The notes beneath the pieces are model-generated. The model was given only the letters and a program-made list of their open reading frames with translations, did not search any database and had not been told where the DNA came from. A DNA stretch of 31,590 bases, taken from CAZJHX01 sp964545715. GTDB taxonomy: Bacteria; Myxococcota_A; UBA9042; GCA-2863065. The DNA is taken from positions 1-31,590 of the forward strand of contig CAZJHX010000128.1 of assembly GCA_964545715.1 (NCBI GenBank), read 5' to 3'. The position numbers and the translations under genes are program-made. Position 1 is the stretch's first letter, and each line of letters begins with the position of its first letter. Shown here piece after piece: positions 8,457 through 16,129 of this stretch.

Positions 8457-11400
8457 TCAGCCATCCAACTGATAGGTCAGGTCCAGCACGTCCTCTGACC
8501 CAAAGACGTCCAGCTCGATCTGGTTGCCGTAGACCAGCTCGCCGTCCGTGGGGCTGTTGACCGACACCTCCGCCACCAGAAAGGTCGTCACCGCTTTGCC
8601 GGTCTTGGCCGCCTGCGTGACCGTGATCTCCAGCTCGTGAAAGCCGGGGCCGATGATCGCGCCCTCCAGCGAGGCGGTCATGGGCGGCAGCGTCTCTCCG
8701 TTCAGCTTGATCACCACGTCCTCGACCGGCTCCGACACGTCGTATGCGATGGGGATCGTCTGCGACGGATACGCCTGGTAGGCCGGCGATGTGATCGTCA
8801 CCACGGGGTTGGACGCGTCGATGGTCACCGCGGTCACCGCCGCCGTCGTCTCGTGCCCCGCTGTGTCGGTGGCTACGACCACCACGTCATACGTGCCGTC
8901 GCCCAGGGTCGGGAAGAGCGCGTTGAGCAGCGCGTTTTCGCCCGTCATCGCCGTCGCCTCGTGCACGACCTCCCCTGTCTCGTTATCCCTCAGCGCGACG
9001 GTCAGCGTGTCCGGAAACGCCTCGTCCAGCGTCACGCCCAGCGCTACGGCGGTCGTTGTGTGCACCGAGTCCGCGGCCGGCTCGACGATCGCCAGGCTCG
9101 GCGGCTTGCCGTCCACGCAGAAGGTCAGCGACGACTGAGCCATCGCGCCACCAGGGTGCACGACGCCGGCCGACAGCGTATGCGTGCCCTCGTGGTCGTC
9201 GGCGAAATCCAGCACCGACTCGCCCGCTTTCCACGTCGCGCCCGGGCCGCCGTCCAGACCGTAGAAGTACAGCCCGTCCTGCGGGCTGCCGGCCAGCACC
9301 ACGTCCACGTCCGGCGTCTGGCACCCGACTGTGGCGGGCTGAGGCTGCACGATCACGATCGCCGGCGCGCCGCTCACGACGGTGAACGTCGACTCGGCCG
9401 AGGCCTGCTCGCCCGTCTGCGAGACCGCGCTGACCACCACCGAGTGGGCGCCCGCGGCCAGCCCGGCCAGCAGCGCGCTCTGCGGATTTCCGCTCTGAGC
9501 CGCTCCATCAAGCGTCCACGCCACGCTGTCGATCGGCTCGCTCACCGCAAACAGCAGCTTGGGCGCCGGCGTGTTACCCACCGTCGATCCGTGCACCGGC
9601 GAGGTGATCGTGACCTCCAGAGGCTGCGTGTCGATCGTTATCGGCAGCCCCTGCTCCGCGACGTTGCCCGCCAGATCCGCCGCTTTCAGCACGATCAGGT
9701 GAGAGCCGTCCGCCAGGGTCTTGGTCGAGAAGACCTCTCCGTCTTTCACGGACACCCATACGCCGCTGTCGACGCGCATGGTCAGCGCCCCGGTATCCAG
9801 GTTGGCGTCGTTGCCCAGCAGCTTGTAGCCGCCGTCCACGGGATCCAGCGCCGGCTGCGGCGCCTTGGCGTCCACCTTGATCACGACCGTGGCGTTGTCG
9901 AAGCATTTGTTGAGCCCCGCCTGGTTGGCCACGTCCAGGGTGGCGACCATGCAGGTCGTGTCGGTGTCGAACACCAGCACCTGGTCTTTGGTCGCTCCGG
10001 CCTTCAGCGTCTGCGTGTAGAGCTTGTGGGCGTCGAGCGCGCACGGATCGGTCGCTCCGCCGCAGGTGCCGGCCACCAGCGGCAGCTGCTTGTGCTTCAA
10101 GGTCGCCGACGCGATGCCGCTCTGGGCGTCGGAGCCCACGTTGTACTCCAGCGTGAACGACGTCGCCGTCACGTACCCTTCGGGCGCTTTGATGCTGGCG
10201 TCCGTCGGCGGTGACTTCTCACAGGTCAGCTTCACGGGCGCGCTGTCCACGTCAAACGCGTCCGTGATGCCCTGCTTGAGCACAAACCCGGCGTCGATGT
10301 CCTGGCCGTCCGAGTCGCACTTCAGCTGGAAGGCGCAGGTGCCGGTGCCGCTGGTGTTGATTCGGTGCACTTTGGGGCCGCCCGCGTGCGCGATCAGCGC
10401 GACCAGCTGGGTGTCCGTGGCATAGGCGCTCAGCACCGCGGTCGCCGAGCCGCCGATCGTCTGCGGCTCCATGAGCGCCTGGCCCGTCGCCGACACGACA
10501 CCCCATCGCAGCGTGCCGTCCTCGTCGGCGCCCACGCACGCGATGCGGTCGGCATCCAGGGGCACCTGGCCCATGGCGCCGTCACCGGGACACTGCGCCG
10601 CGCTCGTGGGCGTGCCACCCCCAGCCTCGGAGATCGCGACAGACCCCAGGTTGCCGGGCCCCGCGTCCGTCCACGACAGCAGAACGGTTCCGTCACCCGT
10701 CACGCTCAGACTCGGATTCAACTGGTCGAAGCCGGAGTTCAGCGGGTCGCCGGCGAACTGGTCGCCCCCGCCCATCTGCGCCGCCCCGTTCTCGTCAAAG
10801 GCCTGCCAGAAGATGCCGAAGCCGGCGGCGTCTAACTTCTGAGACTTGCAGTCGTCGTCGGCGCCGCACCCGCTCTCCCAGGCGATCACGATCGTGTCCG
10901 CCAACCCGGCCGCCACCGGGCGCCGCTGAGCCCCGTCCGTCCAGTCGTTGGCCCGGTACGGGTCCTTGAACAGCTGCGGGGTCTGCCCCAGCATCGAGAA
11001 GGTCTGCACCTCGACGGCGCCGGGCGCCACGCTGTCGATCCCATAGCTGTTGTACGGCAGCGCTGTTGCCGGGTTGATCAGTCCAAAGCCCTTGTCCTCG
11101 CTGGAGCCCGCCTTGCTGTAGCTGGTGTCCCACGCCACCGCGATAAAGCTCTTGTTGGTCATGCCCCCCACGGTGGGGTGGCTGCGGTGCTTCAGGATCT
11201 GGATCCCCAGCCCGGCCCAGCTCTCGTCGGGATAGTCGAACGTGAAGCCGGTCGGCGGGTAGGTCACAGCCCCATCGGGCGCGACGACGGCGATCCAGAT
11301 GTCGCTGTCCTTGCCGGAGTCGCCATCGCGGGTGGCGCTGGTCAGGTTCAGCCCCTGCTGCGCGGCAAACACCACCACAAACGAGGTGCCGCCGTACACC

Positions 11401-11876
11401 CCCACGTCCGGGTTGAAGATCGCGCCCGAGAAGCCGCTCTTTAGGTCCCAGTCCGCCGCGACGCCCCCGTCGGCTGCCTCGATGCGTGCGCGCAGCGTGC
11501 TCTTGTCCGTCCCCAGGTCGGCCTCCACCCACACGGTCAGCGTCGTCTCTCCGATCGTCGCCGACGCCACCGAGCCGGGCACCGCAGGGGACAGGTGGCC
11601 CGCGTCGGACGCCGTCGTCGCGCCAAACGCCTTGTCGACCGTCTGAGTCACCTCCTCGACCGGCGGTCCACCCGGCTTGGCGGTGCACACGGGGGGCAGC
11701 GTGGCCTGGTAGTCCACGCTCAGCTCGACGGGCGCGATGAGATATTGCCCGACCACACCGTCTTCGGGCGCCCAGGCCGGGGCGCTGACCGATGCGGTGG
11801 GAGGCGCCGCCAGGGCCGCGAGAGGAAGGATCCCTGAAGCCAGTACCGGCGCGAGCCGGCCGACACGAAACGACAT
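8457..11876 (-). CDS. Giant surface protein, N-terminal part with Ig-like domains (ends at in-frame TGA)
   Basis: The ATG at 11876 has GGAG (11886-11883) six bases upstream. A Sec signal peptide (MSFRVGRLAPVLASGILPLAALA) is followed by a large region resembling a secreted propeller, then repeated bacterial Ig-like domains of about 90-100 residues (for example PVVTITSPAYQAYPSQTIPI and VSVNSPTDGELVYGNQIELD). The reading stops at TGA 8459-8457 in the middle of such a domain, right after YQLDG; an earlier domain has YGLDGGPG at the matching place. With the 3291-8417 part it would make one protein of about 2861 residues with a signal peptide at one end and an anchor at the other. Alone, this fragment would be secreted without an anchor. 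Confidence 0.85.
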   Translation of the reverse strand: MSFRVGRLAPVLASGILPLAALAAPPTASVSAPAWAPEDGVVGQYLIAPVELSVDYQATLPPVCTAKPGGPPVEEVTQTVDKAFGATTASDAGHLSPAVPGSVASATIGETTLTVWVEADLGTDKSTLRARIEAADGGVAADWDLKSGFSGAIFNPDVGVYGGTSFVVVFAAQQGLNLTSATRDGDSGKDSDIWIAVVAPDGAVTYPPTGFTFDYPDESWAGLGIQILKHRSHPTVGGMTNKSFIAVAWDTSYSKAGSSEDKGFGLINPATALPYNSYGIDSVAPGAVEVQTFSMLGQTPQLFKDPYRANDWTDGAQRRPVAAGLADTIVIAWESGCGADDDCKSQKLDAAGFGIFWQAFDENGAAQMGGGDQFAGDPLNSGFDQLNPSLSVTGDGTVLLSWTDAGPGNLGSVAISEAGGGTPTSAAQCPGDGAMGQVPLDADRIACVGADEDGTLRWGVVSATGQALMEPQTIGGSATAVLSAYATDTQLVALIAHAGGPKVHRINTSGTGTCAFQLKCDSDGQDIDAGFVLKQGITDAFDVDSAPVKLTCEKSPPTDASIKAPEGYVTATSFTLEYNVGSDAQSGIASATLKHKQLPLVAGTCGGATDPCALDAHKLYTQTLKAGATKDQVLVFDTDTTCMVATLDVANQAGLNKCFDNATVVIKVDAKAPQPALDPVDGGYKLLGNDANLDTGALTMRVDSGVWVSVKDGEVFSTKTLADGSHLIVLKAADLAGNVAEQGLPITIDTQPLEVTITSPVHGSTVGNTPAPKLLFAVSEPIDSVAWTLDGAAQSGNPQSALLAGLAAGAHSVVVSAVSQTGEQASAESTFTVVSGAPAIVIVQPQPATVGCQTPDVDVVLAGSPQDGLYFYGLDGGPGATWKAGESVLDFADDHEGTHTLSAGVVHPGGAMAQSSLTFCVDGKPPSLAIVEPAADSVHTTTAVALGVTLDEAFPDTLTVALRDNETGEVVHEATAMTGENALLNALFPTLGDGTYDVVVVATDTAGHETTAAVTAVTIDASNPVVTITSPAYQAYPSQTIPIAYDVSEPVEDVVIKLNGETLPPMTASLEGAIIGPGFHELEITVTQAAKTGKAVTTFLVAEVSVNSPTDGELVYGNQIELDVFGSEDVLDLTYQLDG

Positions 11877-11971
11877 GATGTACTCCGATTGAACCGGGGC
11901 AGCTTACCATAGCTGGGGGCCGCAACTATTGGGTACACTGCCCACCCACCTGCAATGGAGAGCAGATCAAC

Positions 11972-12847
11972 TTGAAGTTCAATTGGGAAGCACGCATCGC
12001 GCGGGAAGTAGCAGAGCTGAACGCGCTTCCCGGCATTCGAGTCACTCGGCGGCGTCTGATCCGCATGGCTGTCGGCGGCGCCGTGGGTGTCGCGGCAGGC
12101 TGCGACGCGGGTGGCGGCGTCTCAAAGACCATCAGCGACCTCGGGACGACCCCGGACGCGGGCACGGGCGCGGATGAGCCCGACATCGCTGCGGGGGGCA
12201 CCGCCGCACCCGACACGTTTGAAGACGTAACGGCGCCGAGCGTCGACGAGGGGCCGCCCGTAGAGGATATCCCCGAGCCGCCGCCGCCGGAGCCCATCAC
12301 GCTGCAAGAGCTGCTGGACGCTGTGCATCCGATGGCTGCGGCCCTGGTTGCCCAGCGCAATCCGAACGAGCTGCCCTATCTGGACGAGGTCGAGTCGCTG
12401 CTGCAGCTGCTGGAGATCACGCTGGAGCCGCTCGGCACGCCCACCTACGACCTGGAGACGCTGGCGGCAAAGGGCCCGGTCGAGATTGTCGAGCTGGAGA
12501 TGGCGCCCAACGCGGTCATTCCGCTGCACGATCATCGCGACTACACCGGCGCGCTGCTGGGGGTTCACGGCAGCGCCAAGGTCGTCAGCTACACACTGGC
12601 AGAGAAGCAGGATGACGGTCCGGGCTTTTTGCTGCACAAGGACGCTGACGTCGAGATGGGAGTGGGCGCGACGGGCACTCTGGGGCTGACCCTGCGAAAC
12701 TTCCACATTCTGACCGCCGGCCCCGAGGGCGCGCGCTTCGTCGATGTGTTTACGTTCTTCCCGGGCACCGGCTACAGCTACTTTGCACAGCTCGAGCCCG
12801 AGCCCGTCGACGCCGAAAACGACATCTGGCGAGCGCACTGGACGTAA
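11972..12847 (+). CDS. Tat-type lipoprotein with PCO/ADO-like thiol dioxygenase cupin
   Basis: The TTG start at 11972 is chosen because it keeps the export signal: residues 25-31 are TRRRLIR, a good twin-arginine motif, followed by a hydrophobic stretch and lipobox AAGC (Cys44). A long acidic/Pro linker (about 45-110) leads to a helical segment and then a cupin-like domain. The cupin has PLHDH (His186, His188), a glycine-rich turn (GVHGSAKVVSY), NFH (His245) and an aromatic tail FVDVFTFFPGTGYSYF. This order resembles the plant cysteine oxidase/cysteamine dioxygenase family (PCO_ADO), where three His hold non-haem iron. Folding before Tat export would suit a cytoplasmically metallated enzyme. 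Substrate is unknown; a plain cupin with no thiol role is the alternative. It is divergent from the giant surface gene across 95 bp. Confidence 0.6.
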   Translation: MKFNWEARIAREVAELNALPGIRVTRRRLIRMAVGGAVGVAAGCDAGGGVSKTISDLGTTPDAGTGADEPDIAAGGTAAPDTFEDVTAPSVDEGPPVEDIPEPPPPEPITLQELLDAVHPMAAALVAQRNPNELPYLDEVESLLQLLEITLEPLGTPTYDLETLAAKGPVEIVELEMAPNAVIPLHDHRDYTGALLGVHGSAKVVSYTLAEKQDDGPGFLLHKDADVEMGVGATGTLGLTLRNFHILTAGPEGARFVDVFTFFPGTGYSYFAQLEPEPVDAENDIWRAHWT

Positions 12848-12976
12848 CGCCGATCCGCAGCGGGCGGTCTTGGAACCACCGATTGACAACAGGTTTTCCA
12901 CAGGGTCTCCTACGGTCTCGCACACTCAAGACCGGCTCATGAAGAATCGGCACGAACGGCCAACAGGGAGGCCTTC

Positions 12977-14695
12977 ATGCCAAAGCAGCGCCTACGCGCA
13001 CTTTTGATAGAAGACTGTGAGTTCTTCCAAAAGCTCGTCGTCCGCGGGCTGCGCGACGCCGACCATACGCAGGTCTTCGTTCATCCTGAAGAGACGCTGA
13101 CCGCGGGGCTCGCAGCGCTGCGTGAGGGGCGCTGGGACGTGGTCCTGGCGGATCTCAATCTGCCCGACAGCGCTGGTTTGGCGACCGTGCGTAGCCTGCG
13201 CGCCGCCGCGCCGTCCGACGTTCCCATCATCGTGCTCACCGGCGTTGACAGTGAGGAGAGCGGCATCGAGGCGATCAAGGCGGGGGCTCAGGATTACCTG
13301 CTGAAGGACCGCGTCGATGGTGAGCTGCTATACCGCGCGATGCGTTACGCGATGGAGCGCGCCACCGTAGAGCAGGCGCTGCGCGAGAGCCAGGCGCGCT
13401 TGTTCCACGCACAGAAGATGGACGCACTGGGCCGTCTGGCCGGCGGCTTTGCGCAACACATGAGCGATACGCTCACAACGATCATCGCCCATGCGGCGTT
13501 TCTGACCGACGAGGCGCGCTCCGATCAACAGGACGACTTGCGCGTGATCACAAAGGTCGCCGAGGGGGGCTGCGATCTAGCGTCGCAGATCCTGGCCTTC
13601 GGGCGGCGCCATGCGCTGGACCGAGCGGTTGTCGACCCCAATCACTTCATCCGGGAGTGCGTTGCGCTGCTCGCTCCGACAGTGGCTAACGAGCTGGAAC
13701 TCACAGTCGACTTGCAGCCCAACGTTGGCCTGGTGAACCTGGACACCGGCCAGCTGGAGCAGGCGCTGGTCAACCTGGTCATGAACGCGAGGCGGGCCGT
13801 GGCTCAGACGCGGGAGGCCCCGCACGTGCGCGTCGGCAGCCGCCGTGTCTCGCTGAGATCACCGGTCACCATCGACGCCGTCGCTGTGCCGGCGGGTGAG
13901 TACGTGCTGCTCAGCGTGTGGGACAACGGCCCGGGCATGACCCCGATGGTCCGTCGCCGGTGCTTCGAGCCGTACTTCAAGACCTGGGAGAGCGGCGCCG
14001 GGCTTGGTCTCGCGACCGTGTACGGCATTGTGAAACGCCACAACGGCTTCATATGGGCGCGCGGCGGGCCAGAACGCGGCACCACCTTTGATATCTATCT
14101 GCCATGCACATCCGAGATCACGGGTGCGGCCACAGTCCAGCGTTGCGCCAGAGCCGTTTCATGGCACCATGGGCGCGGTGAGTGCTCGCGCAACAGGATG
14201 TTCGGTAGTGTATGGCGGCGGGGGATGCCGCACCTTCTGGGCGCTGGGCGCGTTCGAGGCGCTGCGCGACGATCTGCCTGCGATTACCGAGTGGGTTGGG
14301 GTCTCTGCTGGCGCCGCCATGGCGGTGATCAGCGCGTGCCGGTCTGCCGACGCCGTGGTCGACCATTTTGTCCATCTGACGTCGAAAAACCCGCGCAACG
14401 CCTATCCCGAGCGGCTGCTTTTGCGCCGCAAGGTGTTTCCGCACGAGCATATGTATCGGTCGGCGATCGACGCCGGTCTCGGGCCGTCCGCCATGGGGGC
14501 AATCGCGTCTGCGGCCCCGCTGCGAATCTTTCACGCCTATATCGAGCCGGGGCGGCCACGCATGCGCACGGCCCTGGGCGCGCTGCGCGCATACAACCGC
14601 TGGAAAAAGGCGGACGCGCTGCACGGGGCGCCGACGGTCTATCCGGGTATCGGCACCAGCGTGTTCGTGTGTCAGGAGGCCGCGTCGCCGGCTGA
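12977..14695 (+). CDS. Response regulator-histidine kinase hybrid (C-terminal tail run-on)
   Basis: Start ATG 12977 has a strong AGGGAGG (12965-12971). Residues 5-120 form a receiver domain with Glu12/Asp13, phospho-acceptor Asp59, Thr88 and Lys110. A short linker precedes a HisKA-like segment (KMDALGRLAGGFAQHMSD) and an HATPase_c domain with N box (NLVMNA, Asn270), DNGPGM (316-321), GAGLGLATVYG and GTTFDIYLP ending near residue 376. In related kinases the dimerisation motif reads AHDFNN; here it is AQHMSD, so His is displaced by one residue. After about residue 380 the frame runs into the patatin gene and reads it out of frame for some 190 residues, so the true C-terminus is probably near 14110-14181. 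There is no transmembrane segment, so it is cytoplasmic. Confidence 0.8.
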   Translation: MPKQRLRALLIEDCEFFQKLVVRGLRDADHTQVFVHPEETLTAGLAALREGRWDVVLADLNLPDSAGLATVRSLRAAAPSDVPIIVLTGVDSEESGIEAIKAGAQDYLLKDRVDGELLYRAMRYAMERATVEQALRESQARLFHAQKMDALGRLAGGFAQHMSDTLTTIIAHAAFLTDEARSDQQDDLRVITKVAEGGCDLASQILAFGRRHALDRAVVDPNHFIRECVALLAPTVANELELTVDLQPNVGLVNLDTGQLEQALVNLVMNARRAVAQTREAPHVRVGSRRVSLRSPVTIDAVAVPAGEYVLLSVWDNGPGMTPMVRRRCFEPYFKTWESGAGLGLATVYGIVKRHNGFIWARGGPERGTTFDIYLPCTSEITGAATVQRCARAVSWHHGRGECSRNRMFGSVWRRGMPHLLGAGRVRGAARRSACDYRVGWGLCWRRHGGDQRVPVCRRRGRPFCPSDVEKPAQRLSRAAAFAPQGVSARAYVSVGDRRRSRAVRHGGNRVCGPAANLSRLYRAGAATHAHGPGRAARIQPLEKGGRAARGADGLSGYRHQRVRVSGGRVAG

Positions 14696-15062
14696 GATCG
14701 CGGACAGCATACTCAGGTCGTCGGCCACGCCGCCCATGACGCCATCGCCCGAGCTGGAGGGGCGAAAATACGTGGACGCGGGCTTGATCGACAACGCGCC
14801 GGTGCGTGCGTTGACCCCCGAGGCGGCGGCGGGTCCGGTCATCGTGATGCTGAACCGCCGCACCCCGCGCGGGACCGCGTTTGAGCTGGACGGCCGCCTC
14901 TATCTGGCGCCCAAACGCCGCGTGCCGATCGCCAAGTGGGATTACTCGTCGCCGCAATTGGTGCGGGAGACCTACGAAGCCGGGCAGGCCGAGGCCGAGG
15001 ACATGCGCGGCGCCCTGGCGGCCTATCTCACCCGAACAAGTGTAGGACGTAGTCCACGATAA
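14169..15062 (+). CDS. Patatin-like phospholipase
   Basis: The ATG at 14169 is preferred because the family fold begins just after it; upstream codons in this frame belong to the kinase tail. The glycine-rich oxyanion segment (YGGGGCRTFWALGAFEAL) is followed by the nucleophile elbow GVSAGA (Ser46) and the dyad aspartate in YVDAGLIDNAPV (Asp203), as in patatin lipid acyl hydrolases. At 297 residues it has the usual size of a single-domain bacterial patatin, with no signal peptide. It probably hydrolyses acyl esters of phospholipids. No clear Shine-Dalgarno is seen, and its start lies inside the kinase reading frame, so coupled translation is possible. Its 3' end overlaps a convergent gene by 35 bp. 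Confidence 0.85.
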   Translation: MGAVSARATGCSVVYGGGGCRTFWALGAFEALRDDLPAITEWVGVSAGAAMAVISACRSADAVVDHFVHLTSKNPRNAYPERLLLRRKVFPHEHMYRSAIDAGLGPSAMGAIASAAPLRIFHAYIEPGRPRMRTALGALRAYNRWKKADALHGAPTVYPGIGTSVFVCQEAASPAEIADSILRSSATPPMTPSPELEGRKYVDAGLIDNAPVRALTPEAAAGPVIVMLNRRTPRGTAFELDGRLYLAPKRRVPIAKWDYSSPQLVRETYEAGQAEAEDMRGALAAYLTRTSVGRSPR

Positions 15063-15915
15063 GGCGCTCGGGGTCTTTGGACGCCTCCCGAAAAGTCAGC
15101 GCCGCATCCTTGTCGGAGACCGCCGCCGCGTAGCTCGCCAGGTCCAATGCTGTCTCCCGGATACGCTCGTGGCCCCACTGCTCGGCCCAATCGGCCGCCG
15201 CGCGCGCCATCGCGGAGTCCACGCCCACGATCGCTGAGCCGCCGCGCTCGCCGGCTTTGGCTCGCAGCTCGTTTTGAGGCGCCTCGTGAAGGAGCGCTTT
15301 CAGGGCCCACTGGCGCTGTCGCAGGTCGCCCATGGTCAGCACTCGCGCGCCCCCGAGCGACAGTGACAGGGCCGGGTGCGGCACCTCGGTCAGCCCCGAG
15401 GCCACCTTTTTTGCCAGCTCCACGTCGACATCCGGTCCCAGCCGGTCGTCGCGGACGCAGCTGCGGATCTCCCAGAGCTTGCGCCGCAGCATCCCGCCGT
15501 CGACCCGGACACGCTGTGCCGCCGCGCCCGCGCACATGCGCTGCGCCCACGGCAGGTATTCGCCGCGCGTGCTCTTTGAGCCCTGCAGCCGATCCAACCC
15601 CTCGGGCATCTGAAAGTAGGCCTCCAGCACCAGGACCGATGAGCCCTCCGCCAGGGCCAGGGTGAAGAGGCGCCCGGCGTCAGGTTCGGGCGGCCCCATC
15701 AGCACGGGCAGCGTGGCCGGTCCCAACGAGGCGCCCGGCGCGGGACCCACGGGCGCTGTCTCAGGCACGTCGACGCCGCGCTGCTTGAGCAGGTAGACAC
15801 CGCGCTTGACCGCTTTGCGCTCCTTCTTGCTGGTCGCCTCGGCCGCCAGCGCCGCCATGCCGGCGCCATCCTGCGCCGCAACCAGCGCCTTCACGCGCGC
15901 ATCAAAGTCGCTCAT
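15028..15915 (-). CDS. Conserved-looking cytoplasmic protein of unknown function
   Basis: The 295-codon ORF starts at ATG 15915 with GAGG about nine bases upstream. There is no signal peptide or membrane helix. The N-terminal 60 residues are helical and basic (KKERKAVKRGVYLLKQRG), and a Pro/Gly linker leads to a mixed alpha/beta body with the motif SSVLVLEAYFQMPEGLDRLQ and a helical C-terminus. I do not recognise the family. Codon use and the long uninterrupted frame support it as a gene. It is convergent with the patatin gene (35-bp overlap) and divergent from the PPC lipoprotein gene, with a strong dyad in the shared upstream region. Confidence 0.7.
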   Translation of the reverse strand: MSDFDARVKALVAAQDGAGMAALAAEATSKKERKAVKRGVYLLKQRGVDVPETAPVGPAPGASLGPATLPVLMGPPEPDAGRLFTLALAEGSSVLVLEAYFQMPEGLDRLQGSKSTRGEYLPWAQRMCAGAAAQRVRVDGGMLRRKLWEIRSCVRDDRLGPDVDVELAKKVASGLTEVPHPALSLSLGGARVLTMGDLRQRQWALKALLHEAPQNELRAKAGERGGSAIVGVDSAMARAAADWAEQWGHERIRETALDLASYAAAVSDKDAALTFREASKDPERLIVDYVLHLFG

Positions 15916-15960
15916 CGTGCGTCCGCCTCAAGCGTGTTCATGCTACGTGCCTACCAGCGA

Positions 15961-15994
15961 CGGTCGACCATGTCACGTGACATGTAGCCGACCG
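15961..15994. promoter_or_regulatory. Nested dyad, candidate operator
   Basis: A perfect 16-bp palindrome CATGTCACGTGACATG (15969-15984) is flanked by a second inverted pair, CGGTCG (15961-15966) and CGACCG (15989-15994). It lies in the 214-bp gap between two divergent genes (starts at 15915 and 16130), as expected for a dimeric repressor or activator site. The cognate regulator is unknown. Confidence 0.5.
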
Positions 15995-16129
15995 CCGTCC
16001 GCTACATCTCAAACAGCCCTTTTTACGAGCCGATACCACGGTGCTGCGGTCCTGTTGGTCGTAGTGTTCCGCCGGGTGGTCCACGCATTGCACACACAGG
16101 TCGGCGGGTCTGCCTCAGGAGGGAAAACG

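Noticed and set aside
8457..8459. TGA as selenocysteine codon
   Set aside because: The position is inside an Ig-like domain without a redox motif, no clear SECIS-like hairpin follows, and TGA ends many other genes here.
12883..12911. TTGACA at 12883-12888 as a promoter for the kinase gene
   Set aside because: The -35 is perfect, but no acceptable -10 stands at the right distance (TCTCCT at best).
15806..16129. Upstream extension of the PPC-like lipoprotein
   Set aside because: The strong AGGAGGG at 16117-16123 and the lipoprotein signal place the start at 16130.
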